The notes beneath the pieces were generated by a model, which saw only the letters and a list, made by a program, of their open reading frames with translations, was not told where the DNA came from and made no database searches. Shown here piece by piece: positions 22,303 through 33,575 of a stretch of DNA of 64,000 bases (the first letter of the stretch is position 1; every line of letters starts with the position of its first letter). Origin of the DNA: Brachypodium distachyon (taxonomy: Eukaryota > Streptophyta > Magnoliopsida > Poales > Poaceae); assembly GCF_000005505.3 (NCBI RefSeq), contig NC_016131.3, positions 54,111,355 through 54,175,354 on the forward strand, written 5' to 3'. Both the position numbers and the translations under genes were made by a program.

Positions 22303-23373
22303 ACGGCCGCCACTGGTGGTGGGGCAGCAGTGGCGGTGGCTCTCGTGGATGCCTCGGGAGGCCTCCAGTGGCAGTGTGTTTTTTGGTCCGTTTTAACCGC
22401 CACTGGAGGTGGATCACGGATGGGGTTTTCTGTAGTAGTGTTGGAACCCAAAATTCAGTTCCGTTCGGGTATGTCAGGAAAGCAAATTGTGAAGAAAAAA
22501 TCGCCATGTCGGGAGCTCGTCCTCGCGTCGTGGGAATAGGCATATCGATCAGGATTTGTGAGGAGGCTTTTCTTTATGGGCTATTGGGCTGGGACTACGA
22601 AGTGGGAAGGAGGGAAGAACGGCGTTTTTCTTTCTAGGAGTCAATGAATCGGGAGACGGAGTTGAGCAGTCGGTATGAACATCGGTTCTTCGGTGTTTCT
22701 CGGTTAACCGACCCGAGTGACCGAACTAACCGAACAAACTTTGGTTTTTCAGGTTTGCTGACCGAAAATTTAAACGGTTCTTCGGCTTCGGCCTAATCGG
22801 CTTCGGTTCTTGGTTATTCGGTCATCGGCTTCAGTTTCTCGGTTTTTATGCCCACCCTGACACACATGCATTGATCGATCATGCATACCGTGTTAGTTTA
22901 TATGTGTAAATATATAAATAGTTTTTGTGTATATTTTCTGTGTCTTGTTAGTTTTAGTCAGAACACATGAACGTAAGAATCCCTGAAGGAAACAAGCAAA
23001 TTCCAACATAAATTAGGAAAAGAAAATAAAAGAAAATGGAGATCAGACCTCTCTCTCAAAAAAAAAATAGCTCACCCTTTTGAGAGGTTGGAAGGGGCAA
23101 ACCTAACTTTTGATATTAATTTGTTCTTGTCTATATTGTTGCAACCACTTGATTCTTTCTTGGCACTGTTCCCAAGCTACTATTCGTTTTGCCCCGTTTG
23201 AAAACCGATGGCTACACTCTAGGAAACTAGTGGTTGGGTTTATCATATTTTGAGATATATCTTGAGTTTGACACTGAACAAACCCAATATCTAGAAGATT
23301 CATTTCCACTTCTTTTTTTCTTGGTTAATTATTAGATCGGACTCAATGTGTGTAAATTTTTCATTTTAGGTGC

Positions 23374-23615
23374 TCCCTTCGTTTCATAATAGAATGCGTA
23401 TTTGCTAGGTTTCATTAAGAATAACCTTTGGCCAAGAATTTCTTTGTTAATATGTGACTTGTATGTTCTGAAATTTGTATCTCGTTATATTCATTTTCAA
23501 AAGTTTATACTGATAATTTTATATCATATAATCATGTATGAATGGAATAATTTTGGTCAATACTAGGTCCTGATGAAACCTAATATACATGCAGGTATTG
23601 AATTGTGTGACGGAA
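23374..23615. mobile_element. Degenerate Stowaway-type MITE
   Basis: It starts GCTCCCTTCGTTTCATAATA and ends with a diverged inverted copy (GACGGAATGAA). The interior (TTTGCTAGGTTTCATTAAGA) recurs inverted as GATGAAACCTAATATACATG towards the right. Confidence 0.5.
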
Positions 23616-23731
23616 TGAATAATAAAAAGAACAATCTCCTGCTTTAATTCATAATATTTAGATTATTTTTAACCAGAGTCCAAGAGGCCACGATCTATTA
23701 ATCAAGCTCAAGAAAATTGCCTAGTTAGTTA

Positions 23732-23966
23732 TTCCTCCGCCCGATAATAGTGGAAATGCACACACTTCAAAATCTTATTTGATCGCCCATTACACAAATA
23801 ATATGTGGATTACGTGCCATATAAATCATACCATTGAAAACTTTTTAAATACTAGTCCGTGTTACAATTTTTATCATACCCATGCTACATATGTATTATT
23901 AGTATAATTAGTGCTCAAAGTTGAATCTCAAAATATATGCGTGTTCACTATAAAATGACGGAGGGA
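23732..23966. mobile_element. Stowaway-type MITE
   Basis: TTCCTCCGCCCGATAATAG at the left and ATGACGGAGGGAG at the right, with TA on both sides (23730-23731 and 23967-23968). Confidence 0.6.
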
Positions 23967-23969
23967 GTA

Positions 23970-26900
23970 ACGAGAAACCTGACAAAAAGCCTTGATTACA
24001 ACTGTGGAACCGCCTAGCAAGGACTGCGAACCACCATTGATACGCTTGCACTAACACGAAACACCATTCTATGGAAGCTAGAGGGCCTTAGCAAATATGG
24101 CATATCATAAGTACGTACTTATATCATAATCGAAAACAGCCGGCCAAGCCGGCAAATCTGATTTCACCACAAACAGACACAGAAGAGAAGAAAGCCACAA
24201 CAGATGCACCGAGCACTCATGACGCAGCCATAGTAACTAGCCAACACACCGGCGAGAGGACACATCCAATTCTAACGACCCACTTTGTCGGGAAGATGAT
24301 TTTTGTTATAATACTGCAATTCAGTAAATTGTGGACTAACATATCCATGTTAATATATAGTCGAAGTTGCATGAGACCGTGCCCATTTATATGATGGCAT
24401 TTAGGACAGTAAACTGTGGGCAGACTTCCAGCCCTCTCAGTCGATTGGTTCTCCCAGCCGTTGCATTTGATTTTTTTGAAGGAGGGAAGTAATTTTTTAT
24501 TTGCCTGATCACCAATATGTTACTTATACGTACATGAACAATAAATTAAAAAAATGCAACTCGCACATTTAGAAATACATATAATTCTCTCTTGAGTAGA
24601 TCGGCCATGTGTATATCAACACATGTCCCATTTCTTTTTCATACCTCAGCAGATGGATAAGCTGGAGGCCACAATGATTTATGGGAACAACTGGCTTGAT
24701 CATGACGCCTTAATTATTGGTTGATGGGTTTGGTATGCTGCATTTGTTAGGTGATCAGAGCTCAAAGTTTTAGCATTCCTAGCTATATGCTAACATCATA
24801 AATTATTTTTAGAACTTTCAGTTAGTTTGGTTCCATGCTACATCTGCTGTATTTGTCATACGTAACATCTATATAGTTGCATCCTTTTTGCAAAAAGTTA
24901 TATACTACTCTACACAAAAGGATATCGTCTCTTAGAATATATAATGGCACTGAATTTTTTTTTGAAAAGCCTGAAATAATTGTTTACGTCGCTTTCTCTC
25001 CCTATCTTTTAGTGACAAACAATCCTCTTGTAACTAATTAATTTACACACATGTAAAGATATTGTGTATACTGTGTTTTTTTCCCGGCCAAGGATGATGC
25101 AGTCCTCTGCTGTTCAGATTTTAGCCAATAGTTTGACTATGGGGATCGATCCATGGACCAAAAAGTCACCGTTGGTAGACATAATCGACTACAATTTTGG
25201 CAGTTTCTATGACCTCATCTTGATCAAACTCTTGTTTGAGAGAGCTGTTGTTTGCATGTATTGCGTTATCTGATTGTGAGCACGACTTTGTCAACAGTTT
25301 TTTTTTCCTTTTCTTTTTGAGGTAAAATTATAGGGCGAGAGGATCCCCAGTTGTATATATTACGTTAAATGTTCATATATATCACCTGTGCACGAAACTT
25401 TTAGTAAGTTGTTGTTTCCAATTAATGGCGGCAAATTTACTTGGTTATCGTCATGCGGCAAAAGTAACAGGCTTATCTCGATCTTTTAATTAATGGCGGC
25501 AAATTTTACTACATGCAGAAGGATTAGAGCTTATTAATGTTTCCAATTCAATACCGTAAGTCTTCAGGGTGAACTCACCTGTGCACGAAACTTTTAGTAA
25601 GTTGTTGTTTTTCGTAAAACATCACTGTAATTTGTATTTGCTTGCGATAAGACATGTATTTGATGATATGTTTTTGGTTACCATGCAGTGCATGATAATT
25701 ATAGTTTAGTCACTACAAATGCATGAAAACAAAGTAGCTATAGGAGCTCCTAGGGTTTGCATGCACCAGCAAAAAAGGTAACCCAATATAAAGATTGATC
25801 ACTGCAAGCATGGATGCAACTCTTCAAGTGTTCTACCTAGCTAGTAGAGTACTGTAACTGTAGGATCTAGGAGAAAGGCATTCACAAACCATCATGCATG
25901 TTGTGCAAAACTTTCTCACTCAGGCTACTTGCAAGGCTAATAGGCAATCAAACTAATGAACTCCAGTATATTGATTATGCTCTATAAACAAGCATCTTGA
26001 GAAGCTCACATCGGTCAGCAGCTATTTATCACTTCCAAGGTGTGTAATGTATTATTTTGGTCAATTTAATTTAGTTAACATCTGAGGAAGACAAGTTGCA
26101 CACTATTCTCTCATCAGCACTGTTGTTATCACCAAGATTTTGCCGGATTTAGATCAATTAAATATAATCTGAGTAACCATGCACCAACAAGTTTATTTTA
26201 TTTGTTAAATTAATCTATATTTTAAAGTGTGTAGTTTGGGAGGGAACTTATCTCTCTAAAATATCCGATATATATTTCTCGGTTGGTTACTGCAAGTCTG
26301 CAACAACATTTTGGGGGTATATATGAACACCTCAGACTTCAGTGGTTGAGGAGTGCCTTTCCTATGGTCAAGCCTGGCCTGGTAATTAAGTGCAGATTGA
26401 TGATTTGCAGAGAAAATATTTCACTAACCATGCACATATCTAAGACATTATATAGAGAGGTGGCTATAAAAATGCATGATGATTTGGTTGGCAAATCATG
26501 GAGGACGCATGCATGATTTGCCCCAAGGCTTTTTCAAATGAAAGAACAGTACTACAAAAAGTCATCAAAGTCACTTTCATGAGCACTTATCAGTGGGCTC
26601 AATATGACCAATTGAAAATGCCGTGGGCCACATACAGATGCACGACAACAAAGAATTAATTGAGTCACTACGGATAGCTCCACCATGCAGTCCAGGTTAG
26701 TATAATACTGCTGACCTTAATTATCATTATTTTCATCTAGATTTCGTCGACCGTCTTTTGTCTTTATTTTGTTAATTCATTTATTTATGTCGTTGGAAAA
26801 ATATTAATAACGTCTTATGTTTTTCCTTTACAGTTCGCGTAGTGATTTTGACCGATCTAATCAATTTTCACCGTAGAAATATACTTGACACTCTACATTC

Positions 26901-29040
26901 TAGATGGAGGTGAGCAGTGCACAGTAGCCCCACAACATCACACCACTTCGACCCCACGAATTTTATTTTTTACCTTTTTTTTTCTTCCTTTTCCAGCTTC
27001 ATGAAAGCAAAGCCTTTTTGGAGCTTTTGTTTGCCACGAAGCAAGTGTTACATCTATTTGCCCCATACTAAGTGGTTGATAGGGATGGAGGTGATGATGA
27101 TATCCTAGAGTGATTTTGTATCAAGTTAAAGTATGTGTGCAATTCACATGTCCTTTTGCAAGCGTGTCTACGTCGTACTAGTGCATTTGATGTGTGTGAT
27201 TTTGTAATCTTATCTTCAGAGCATTAGCTGTAGGCTTGGTTTCCTAGGTCGGTTGTTTGTTTGCTACTTGAGAGAGCGTTTTGTGAGGTCATGTTTTGTA
27301 CGGCTAAGTGAGCAAAGTGGTTGAGTGTTTAGTGGCACAAAACATATCCTAGATTGCACAAAATTCAGTATGCAGTATGCCTCCAAATGTGTCCTTACAA
27401 AACATGAACAAGGCAGGTCTATTATCACTATCCGCATATTATAATTTGGGTTGCTTATCGGATGCACAAGAAGACTGTAGCCGTGTGCGATCATCACCAC
27501 ACTTATTTTTTTCTTCAAAAATGAGGCCGGCCTCTCCATCATCACCACACACGCACCTAGGCATTGTAACTTTTTTTGGGTGCTTATCGGAATAGTACAT
27601 TTGCTCCCATGGATGACACCATCCCCTTCATTAAATGCACTTCCTAAGTTTGAATTTCTTTCAGTTTTGAGGTTGGTTAGACGTTTGAGCCGTCCAAACA
27701 TTTGAATGGGCTAGGCCTATGATTGGGCCACACTGTTTCCGTTTCAGGCCCACCTTACCACTCTGGGCCAACTCCACACTGCAAAGCCTAGTACGTACTG
27801 TATACTTTAGGGCCTTTACATTTCACCGGTATGTTTCATGAGGCATGCCATTCCCCCCCTCTCAATCATGTATGGGCCCGTCGTAATCAAAAGCAGTCAC
27901 AGGCTTCCTTTCGTCGTGTCTCGTTAACCCATGACGACGACTCGATGGCCCAAGATTGTAGCTCTTGATCGATGTACACGGTTAGAGGTGTTTGTGCCTC
28001 AAATCTATCTCGTGTATCCTCTAAAATTAAATCTCGCGTACATGGATAGAGGGAAAGACAAGGCGGAGGATCCTGGATAAGCAAACCAGGAACAAAGTGA
28101 TACTCCGTCCTTCATGAAATAAGTGAAACGTCACTTATTTCAGGACGGAGGAAGTGTTAATCTCAAATAGATGGGCTGTATGATGTTGTAGCTCTGTTGT
28201 TTTTTTTAGATAAAAACATGACTTTTTATTAATCAGGGACCACAGTCGAGCAACCGCGCTCAAGAACACACCGAATTGGTTCCGGGACATGAACCCATAC
28301 CATCCCTACTTAGTCTAGCTAGGCTGTGAGTGTGGTAGCTCTGTTCTAAGTCAAACTTATTAAAATTTGACAAAATTTATAATAAAAAATCTACCAACGC
28401 CACAACTCTAAATTAGTTTTATCGAATACTGCAACAAGCTTCGCCGTGGGTGGTTGTGGGCAGCCAAAGAGGAGGTGAGCTTTAGCTTGTAGCTTAAAAT
28501 TGTGAAGAGCTTGAATTCCAAGACTTGCCAGTGTGGCCTGTAGTCATTTTCCAAATGGTTTTATCGCGGTATGCATAGTTCTTTCCCTCAGCTGCGCAAC
28601 TAGCTAGCTAGATCAATATGTGTGTAGACCTGGAAGATAAGTCATATTCAAAGAGCGCACACTTAGCTAGCGCATAGTCAGAGTTTTCTGTGTTGGTATC
28701 TTGTAGGGCTTTGAAAATGTTATGTTTTAAGCCAGGTCATTTAACTAAGAAAATAAGCAGGTAGTATGTTGCTTCTCGGATTAGCCAGGTCAATTAGTCC
28801 CTCCCACTGTCCCACATGTTTACATCATAGATTTTTTCTTTCTTTTGATCAATCATCTGGATTAATCGACGCAATAAGAAAAGTACAAAAGGTGGAATAA
28901 ACTGAAACAAACCCCAACATAAAGATCATTGACAATACTTGAAGGTTCTTCAAAGTTAAAATATCTGAATCCATCGTCCCCGTCTTGATATATCTGCATG
29001 TGCGAGGCTGCTTTCATCGTAGATGATCCGACTCACACGG
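23970..29040. other. About 5 kb of AT-rich intergenic DNA without recognised genes
   Basis: No exon-like frame of more than about 145 codons, and none matches a family I know. It contains a 35-bp direct repeat (25383-25417 and 25577-25611, start CACCTGTGCACGAAAC). It also has a small palindromic Stowaway remnant (28103-28154, CTCCGTCCTTCATGAAATAA and its complement), and near 28205 a T-rich end followed by TTTATTAATCAGGGAC that resembles the 3' tail of an inverted retroposon. Confidence 0.45.
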
Positions 29041-29046
29041 TCACAC

Positions 29047-29469
29047 CTAAGGATGCGAGTACCTAGAAGGTGGGTAACGTGGTGGGTTTCTTCTACCGGA
29101 TGGCGCCGAGCCATATGAAGCAGCAGGTGGGAAGTCACCAATGTATGAATAACCTACAGTACAGTACGTAGAACACCGAGTAGGATAATACCTCATCAGA
29201 TGAACTACCAGATCGGAAGTACTCCCTCCGTAAATACTTGTCGTCGTTTTAGTGCAAATTTGCACTAGAAACACGACAAGTATTTAGGAACGAAAGGAGT
29301 ATCTTTTGCAACTCCAAAGAAAAGAAAAGAAAAACAGAATAGGGGAAGTATAAGTACCGCTGGTTTGAGCAAGGACTCTTGCAGCAAGCACGTCCTGCGC
29401 GATGAACATGAGAGATGCCATGATCACACACAGCACAACCAATATTCTGGACGCCATATTGGAATTCAT
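29047..29469 (-). CDS. Small secreted peptide precursor, 72 aa, 2 exons
   Basis: Exon 1 is 29358-29469 (ATG at 29467-29469) and exon 2 is 29047-29153. The donor is CG/GTACTT, the acceptor is TGTAG/GT, and the phase-1 junction restores a Gly codon. The N-terminus (MNSNMASRILVVLCVIM, then ASLMFIAQDVLAA) is a clear signal peptide with a likely cleavage after LAA, about residue 31. The mature part is about 40 aa: Cys-free, basic and rich in Pro, Ser and Tyr (SGYSYIGDFPPAASYG, RRNPPRYPPSRYSHP at the end). A paired Arg before NPPRYPPSR could be a processing site. A Stowaway MITE sits in the intron. I know no named family for it. The splice fit, signal peptide and TATA box support a real gene; a peptide-hormone or wall-protein role is only inference. 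Confidence 0.65.
29222..29299. mobile_element. Short Stowaway MITE in the peptide-gene intron
   Basis: 78 bp, nearly a perfect palindrome: CTCCCTCCGTAAATACTTGT at the left, ACAAGTATTTAGGAACGAAA before the right GGAG. TA on both sides. Confidence 0.9.
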
Positions 29470-29516
29470 GTTTTCCGTCTTTGGAAGAATTAAGGAGCGA
29501 CTGCACTGGCAGGCAC

Positions 29517-29523
29517 ATTTATA
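29517..29523 (-). promoter_or_regulatory. TATA box of the secreted-peptide gene
   Basis: TATAAAT on the minus strand, 48-54 bp upstream of the ATG, implying a very short leader. A 17-bp direct repeat (CTTAGCCACCCAGAT twice, about 29538-29570) lies just upstream. Confidence 0.6.
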
Positions 29524-30056
29524 CACAGAACAGCAAATCTTAGCCACCCAGATCTTAGCCACCCAGATCACACACGGCAAATTCAATACTGCTGGAAGCG
29601 GTATTGAGTTGAGTGCGACCGGCAAATCTTAAGCCGTTCACAGATCGATCGACCCAGAACAGCATTCCCCGCACGGCAACAAACGCTGGATTTTTTCTGG
29701 AATTAATATATACGTCGACCAATGGAAATGCTTGGCTAGTCCGCTATCATCCACTTTTCACCAGCAAGTCCTCAAAAGTCTGCCAATGACTAGTCAAGTA
29801 TCCATTGTCTGATTTCAGATGCTACAACTGTACTGTAGACGAGAGCCTTCCAAAACAAAAAATATTCACTGTCCAAGAATAGAGTAGGTGTGGGGAGAGC
29901 TTCAAACATGGATGGGAATTAAACGGTATAAATTTTGTTAATTAAATGTCAGGGAACTCACAGGTAGAAGTCCTGCCTTAGAAGGCTTACATTTGTTTTA
30001 AGTCAAACACCAAATTTATAGAAAAATCTAGCAACATTTACAACTTTATATTAGTT

Positions 30057-30324
30057 ATGCCTGGGCATGGGTGGCCCGACCCCAAGCCCGACGTCCCGGG
30101 CCGGGCTCGGGCCTCACTTTCCAGTCCCAAGCCTGGCCCGAAAGCCCGAAATGACTAAAAACGGATATTTCTTAGGAAAAATAGGTATAAAAATGATTTA
30201 TTTAATTCGAAAATAATTATTTTAATGTTTAAATGGCCTATTTTAGGGGTTTCGGGCCAGGCTCGGGCTTCAGGTTTGATCGTCGGGCTTTTATGAAGCC
30301 CGGCCCAGGGTTTGCCCAGGTATA
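30057..30324. mobile_element. Non-autonomous hAT MITE, copy B
   Basis: It begins ATGCCTGGGCATGGGTGG and ends TTTGCCCAGGTATA, with inverted CCTGGGCA ends and GC-rich subtermini around an AT core. A 9-bp direct repeat ATATTAGTT flanks it (30048-30056 and 30325-30333), which fits the 8-bp hAT duplication plus one chance base. Confidence 0.85.
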
Positions 30325-30902
30325 ATATTAGTTTCATTAAATCTGTAGTTATAATTATTTTCATAATATACTTAGATATTCTAAAAGTTATTAATATTTT
30401 CTATAAATTTGATCAAACTTTAATAAGATGACTTAGAACAAAGCCTTTTACGTATAGAAATGGAATTATAGGTTTTCGGTCAAGACCGACCAAGAGAAGA
30501 TACGTAAGCCCATCAATCTACATGAACAATCCAAAATTTGAAGCACATCAATAATAAGAACCCTGTAGGATCCTGTTTATGTCCCACTTCTAGTATTTTT
30601 TTTTTCAAAATGCTAGTTCAAAATTTTGCCATAAAAATTGAACTAAATATATTTTTAGATGATCCTTGAAGTAAAATTTTAAAATTGATCTGATATTGGT
30701 GAGTCCCACTTGGGCGGGTGGGCTGTGGTTCTTACGGCCCGTCGCCGTGATTTGAGGCCGGAAGCTGGAAGCTTGCATGCCGTAATGCCAGCATCGTTGG
30801 GATTTATCTCCGCACCCCCAATGAATCCGGCACCGTTGGGATTTATCACCCCAAAGAATCTAGGCATCCAACACCCAAAACCCACAATTCGATTCGGCGA
30901 AG
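30325..30902. other. Upstream segment of the duplicated F-box locus
   Basis: Non-coding. The part from about 30610, including GGTGAGTCCCACTTG, is repeated in diverged form at 31660-31740 before the second F-box copy. Confidence 0.5.
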
Positions 30903-31019
30903 ATGAGCCCACCGTGTCCCAGCCGCCACTCATTGCCATCGAGGCCACTTTCGCCGGAGCTACCTGACGACCTCGTCATGGAGATCCTCATGCGCATCCT
31001 GCCAGACCAGAACATGTGA
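30903..31019 (+). pseudogene. F-box gene 5' fragment (copy 1)
   Basis: ATG at 30903, then 38 codons to TGA at 31017-31019. PCPSRHSLPS and SPELPDDLVMEILMRILPD match the start of copy 2 (PCPSRHSPPP, SPELLDDLVLEILLRIPPD), the beginning of an F-box. The rest of the gene is absent; the next 80 bp are spacer, then a Stowaway. Confidence 0.75.
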
Positions 31020-31098
31020 GTGACATGTAGCACATACATTGTATGTATGTAGACCCATGTAGGACCGGAGCTTATGCCTAGCCATAAAGAATAAAGTA

Positions 31099-31211
31099 CT
31101 CCTTCCGACCAGTATTACTTGTCTCAAGTTTTACCAAATACGGATGTATTTATGTGTAAAAAATGTTTAGATACATGTAATATTTCGACAAGTAATTCCG
31201 GCCGGAGGGAG
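31099..31211. mobile_element. Stowaway MITE, intact
   Basis: CTCCTTCCGACCAGTATTAC at the left and its close complement ending CCGGAGGGAG at the right. 113 bp, flanked by TA (31097-31098 and 31212-31213). Confidence 0.95.
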
Positions 31212-31992
31212 TATAATATTTCTATTCTTTTTTCTCTCTTGTTTCTATGAGTGACTAGATAAATGTCCGAGCTCCGCTACGAAATTAAGAATTTGTGTTA
31301 TACATGAATTGTTTAAAATATGTGTCGCTCATATTTTTTAAAATTTCTGATAAATAAGAATTATTTCAAAAAAATTTAAAAAAAATACAATTATCTTGAA
31401 AGTCATGAAAACCAATCAATCATAGTGAAAAGATCGTGATACGTATAAAATGAGCGGTAGTTAGATGATTCCGTAGCCATTTAGGGGTAGTCTTGTTGGA
31501 GTGAACTCGCGACCACCGACTCCGATCTTTTCAAGTGTAAAGATATGTAGACTCATGTAGGACCCACCTTATGGACAATGTGAGCACGTACATTCTATAC
31601 ATTGCCATAAACTTTTGCTTTAATTTGTGGGTCCCAGCCACCGGTGATGCCCTTAGCTCAAAATTTTGACTTAAAGTTTGAACTAAAATTTTAAAATTGA
31701 TCTACACACGGGATGTTGGTGAGTCCCACTTGATACCCGGGTGCAAACTCTTGGGTGGGCGGTGGCTCTCTCGGCCAGGAGAGACGAGGGGAGAATGGGG
31801 CGATGGAAGATCAATAGCTGATTCGCAGAATCGGAAGGATGCGATGCGCGGCGGCGCCGATGCGGCCGCGGGGAGCGAGTTGATTTCGTCGCCTCGACTT
31901 TGGAAGGGGAGAAAATCAAAATCACGGGATCTGACGAATTTGGAATGCCAGCTCCACACCCCAATGAATCCAGCACCCAAAACCCGCAAGCA

Positions 31993-33145
31993 ATGGGCCC
32001 GTGTCCCAGCCGCCACTCGCCGCCGCCGCTTTCGCCGGAGCTACTGGACGACCTCGTCCTGGAGATCCTCCTCCGCATCCCGCCAGACCGGCCGGAAGCC
32101 CTCGTCCGCGCCTCCTGCGTCAGCAAAGCCTGGCGCGCGCGGCGCTCTCTCCGACCCCGCCTTCTGCCGCCGCCACAGCGAGTTCCACCGCCGTACCCCG
32201 CCATTGCTGGGATACCTCCCTCCGCTCCGAGCTCACGCCCAGCGGCGTCCCCGCCACGACTTTCCTCCCGGCCACGGCCTTCCACGACGCTCGCCACGGC
32301 CACGTCCGCCCCTACCACGTCCTGCGCGACGCCCGCCACGGCCACGTGCTCATCGAAGATATCAAACGAAATTTCTGGCGACTCGGCGGCCTGGTCGTCT
32401 GGTACCCTATCACCGAGATCAGCCACCGGGTGCCCTGGCCTCCCAACACTCCCTGCCTCCAAAAGGACGCCGAGTTCGCGGTGCTCTGCGGCTGCCATGG
32501 AGGCCATTTCCTCGTGGTATCCGGGTACCGACACTGGCAACACAGCTCCACGGCCAGCGCTCGCATCTACTCTTCCAGGGACGGTGTTGGCGGTGCGTGG
32601 AGCGACAGGACCTCCGTGGAGCTCCCGGCTGTGCAATCTGATGGCGCCCTGATGAAGGGCCGCAGCGTCCTTGTGGATCAGGAGTACAACACGGTGGATC
32701 AGGACCTAAAGGTGATCACCCTGCCGCCGTCTGGGTCTGGGTCTGGGTACAAGGGGCGCATATACATGTCGGCCGAGGATGGCACGCTAGCTGGGGTTGG
32801 CCGCCCTCAAGGAATCTTCTTCCAGACTATGCCTGTGGTCGAGGAAGGCTGCTGCAGGTACCCATGGAGCTTTGGAGTGGGCACAACAGACAGTCATTGA
32901 GCTCAACATGCCACTCTCTGTTCGCGAGGCAGAGATAATCCTGGCCGATTATTCAGATTCCGGCGTTGATGCTGTTTTCATCAGGACAGAAAATGAACTG
33001 TTCAGAATTGAGCTCGGTTCAGACAGAGTCAGGGAGATATCCAGCTGCCAAGGAGACCTTATGTGCTGCATTCCATACTGGAGTTTCTACACTCTAGGTA
33101 CCTACTTGCTAGCATTTTCTTATCTCTGCTTTCTTGTGGATTCAT
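31993..33145 (+). pseudogene. F-box protein gene (copy 2), several frameshifts
   Basis: ATG at 31993-31995 opens an F-box (SPELLDDLVLEILLRIPPD, then RASCVSKAWR). Extra CG and TC dinucleotides near 32130 shift the frame to ALSDPAFCRRHSEFHRRTPP. A second shift near 32240 gives the frame carrying GVPATTFLPATAFHDARHG, HVLIEDIKRNFW, DAEFAVLCGCHGG and YKGRIYMSAEDGTL. A third near 32790 leads to SRLCLWSRKAA, QTVIELNMPL and VFIRTENELFRIELGSDRVR, ending with YWSFYTLG. This is the usual grass F-box plus associated domain (about 380 codons) in one exon, so the shifts are not introns. F-box proteins recruit substrates to SCF ubiquitin ligases; this copy cannot encode the whole protein unless the assembly is faulty. 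Confidence 0.8.
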
Positions 33146-33439
33146 AAATAGTCGGCATAATTGTAAGGAAATTTTTCAGATTGCGCATATAAATTTTAGA
33201 GATGACACATGTGCTAAAAAACAACTAGTTTATCAAAAAAAATGTTTTAGGAAAACAAATTTATCAAATTGCAATAACACAATCTAAGATTATGCTGTCA
33301 CGTACATTTGCGAAGCTAATCTGGTTCGGCATAAAGATGAACTGCCAAAGGGTTTACATGGCTGCAAGAAATGTCACATCTGAAGATATATGGTTGAAAA
33401 GATTGATGACATTTGGTCATCCTAAAGAGACTGTCATAC

Positions 33440-33575
33440 CATTACTGTTGCGGCCTATACAGTTTGGGACACATGGAAAGAGAGAAATAACAAGGAGTCG
33501 CTTCCGGTGAACAGTATGATATCAACGATCCTCAATGATATCAGTCTTTACAGAGAGGCATTTGGTGAGGTGTAA
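33440..33575 (+). pseudogene. LINE reverse-transcriptase C-terminal fragment
   Basis: The frame TVAAYTVWDTWKERNNKE, then SMISTILNDISLYREAFGEV and TAA at 33573-33575, resembles the far C-terminus of plant L1 reverse transcriptases (the WxxWKERN motif). No poly(A) tail or target duplication was found. Confidence 0.4.

Larger units (their letters stand above)
16967..22440 (-). mobile_element. CACTA-2: En/Spm transposon, 5474 bp, genes on minus strand
   Basis: The left end is CACTACAGCAGAAAACCCC; the right end, reverse-complemented, is CACTACTACAGAAAACCCC. The TTG duplication is at 16964-16966 and 22441-22443. Subterminal arrays are built from the CCAGTGGCGGG motif (16990-17320 and 21950-22430), a set different from CACTA-1, so the two are separate families. 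It was inserted into the hAT element described above. Confidence 0.95.
16845..22860. mobile_element. hAT element (about 540 bp net) split by CACTA-2
   Basis: The left end is TCAGCCTGGGCATTCG; the right end, reverse-complemented, is TCAGGGTGGGCATAAA. Both are followed by degenerate runs of ACCGAA/TTCGGT. A perfect 8-bp target duplication CACACATG lies at 16837-16844 and 22861-22868. No transposase of its own remains. Confidence 0.9.

Noticed and set aside
22680..22860. Dense CGGTT/AACCG repeats considered as a satellite
   Set aside because: They are the subterminal region of the hAT element whose other end is at 16845.
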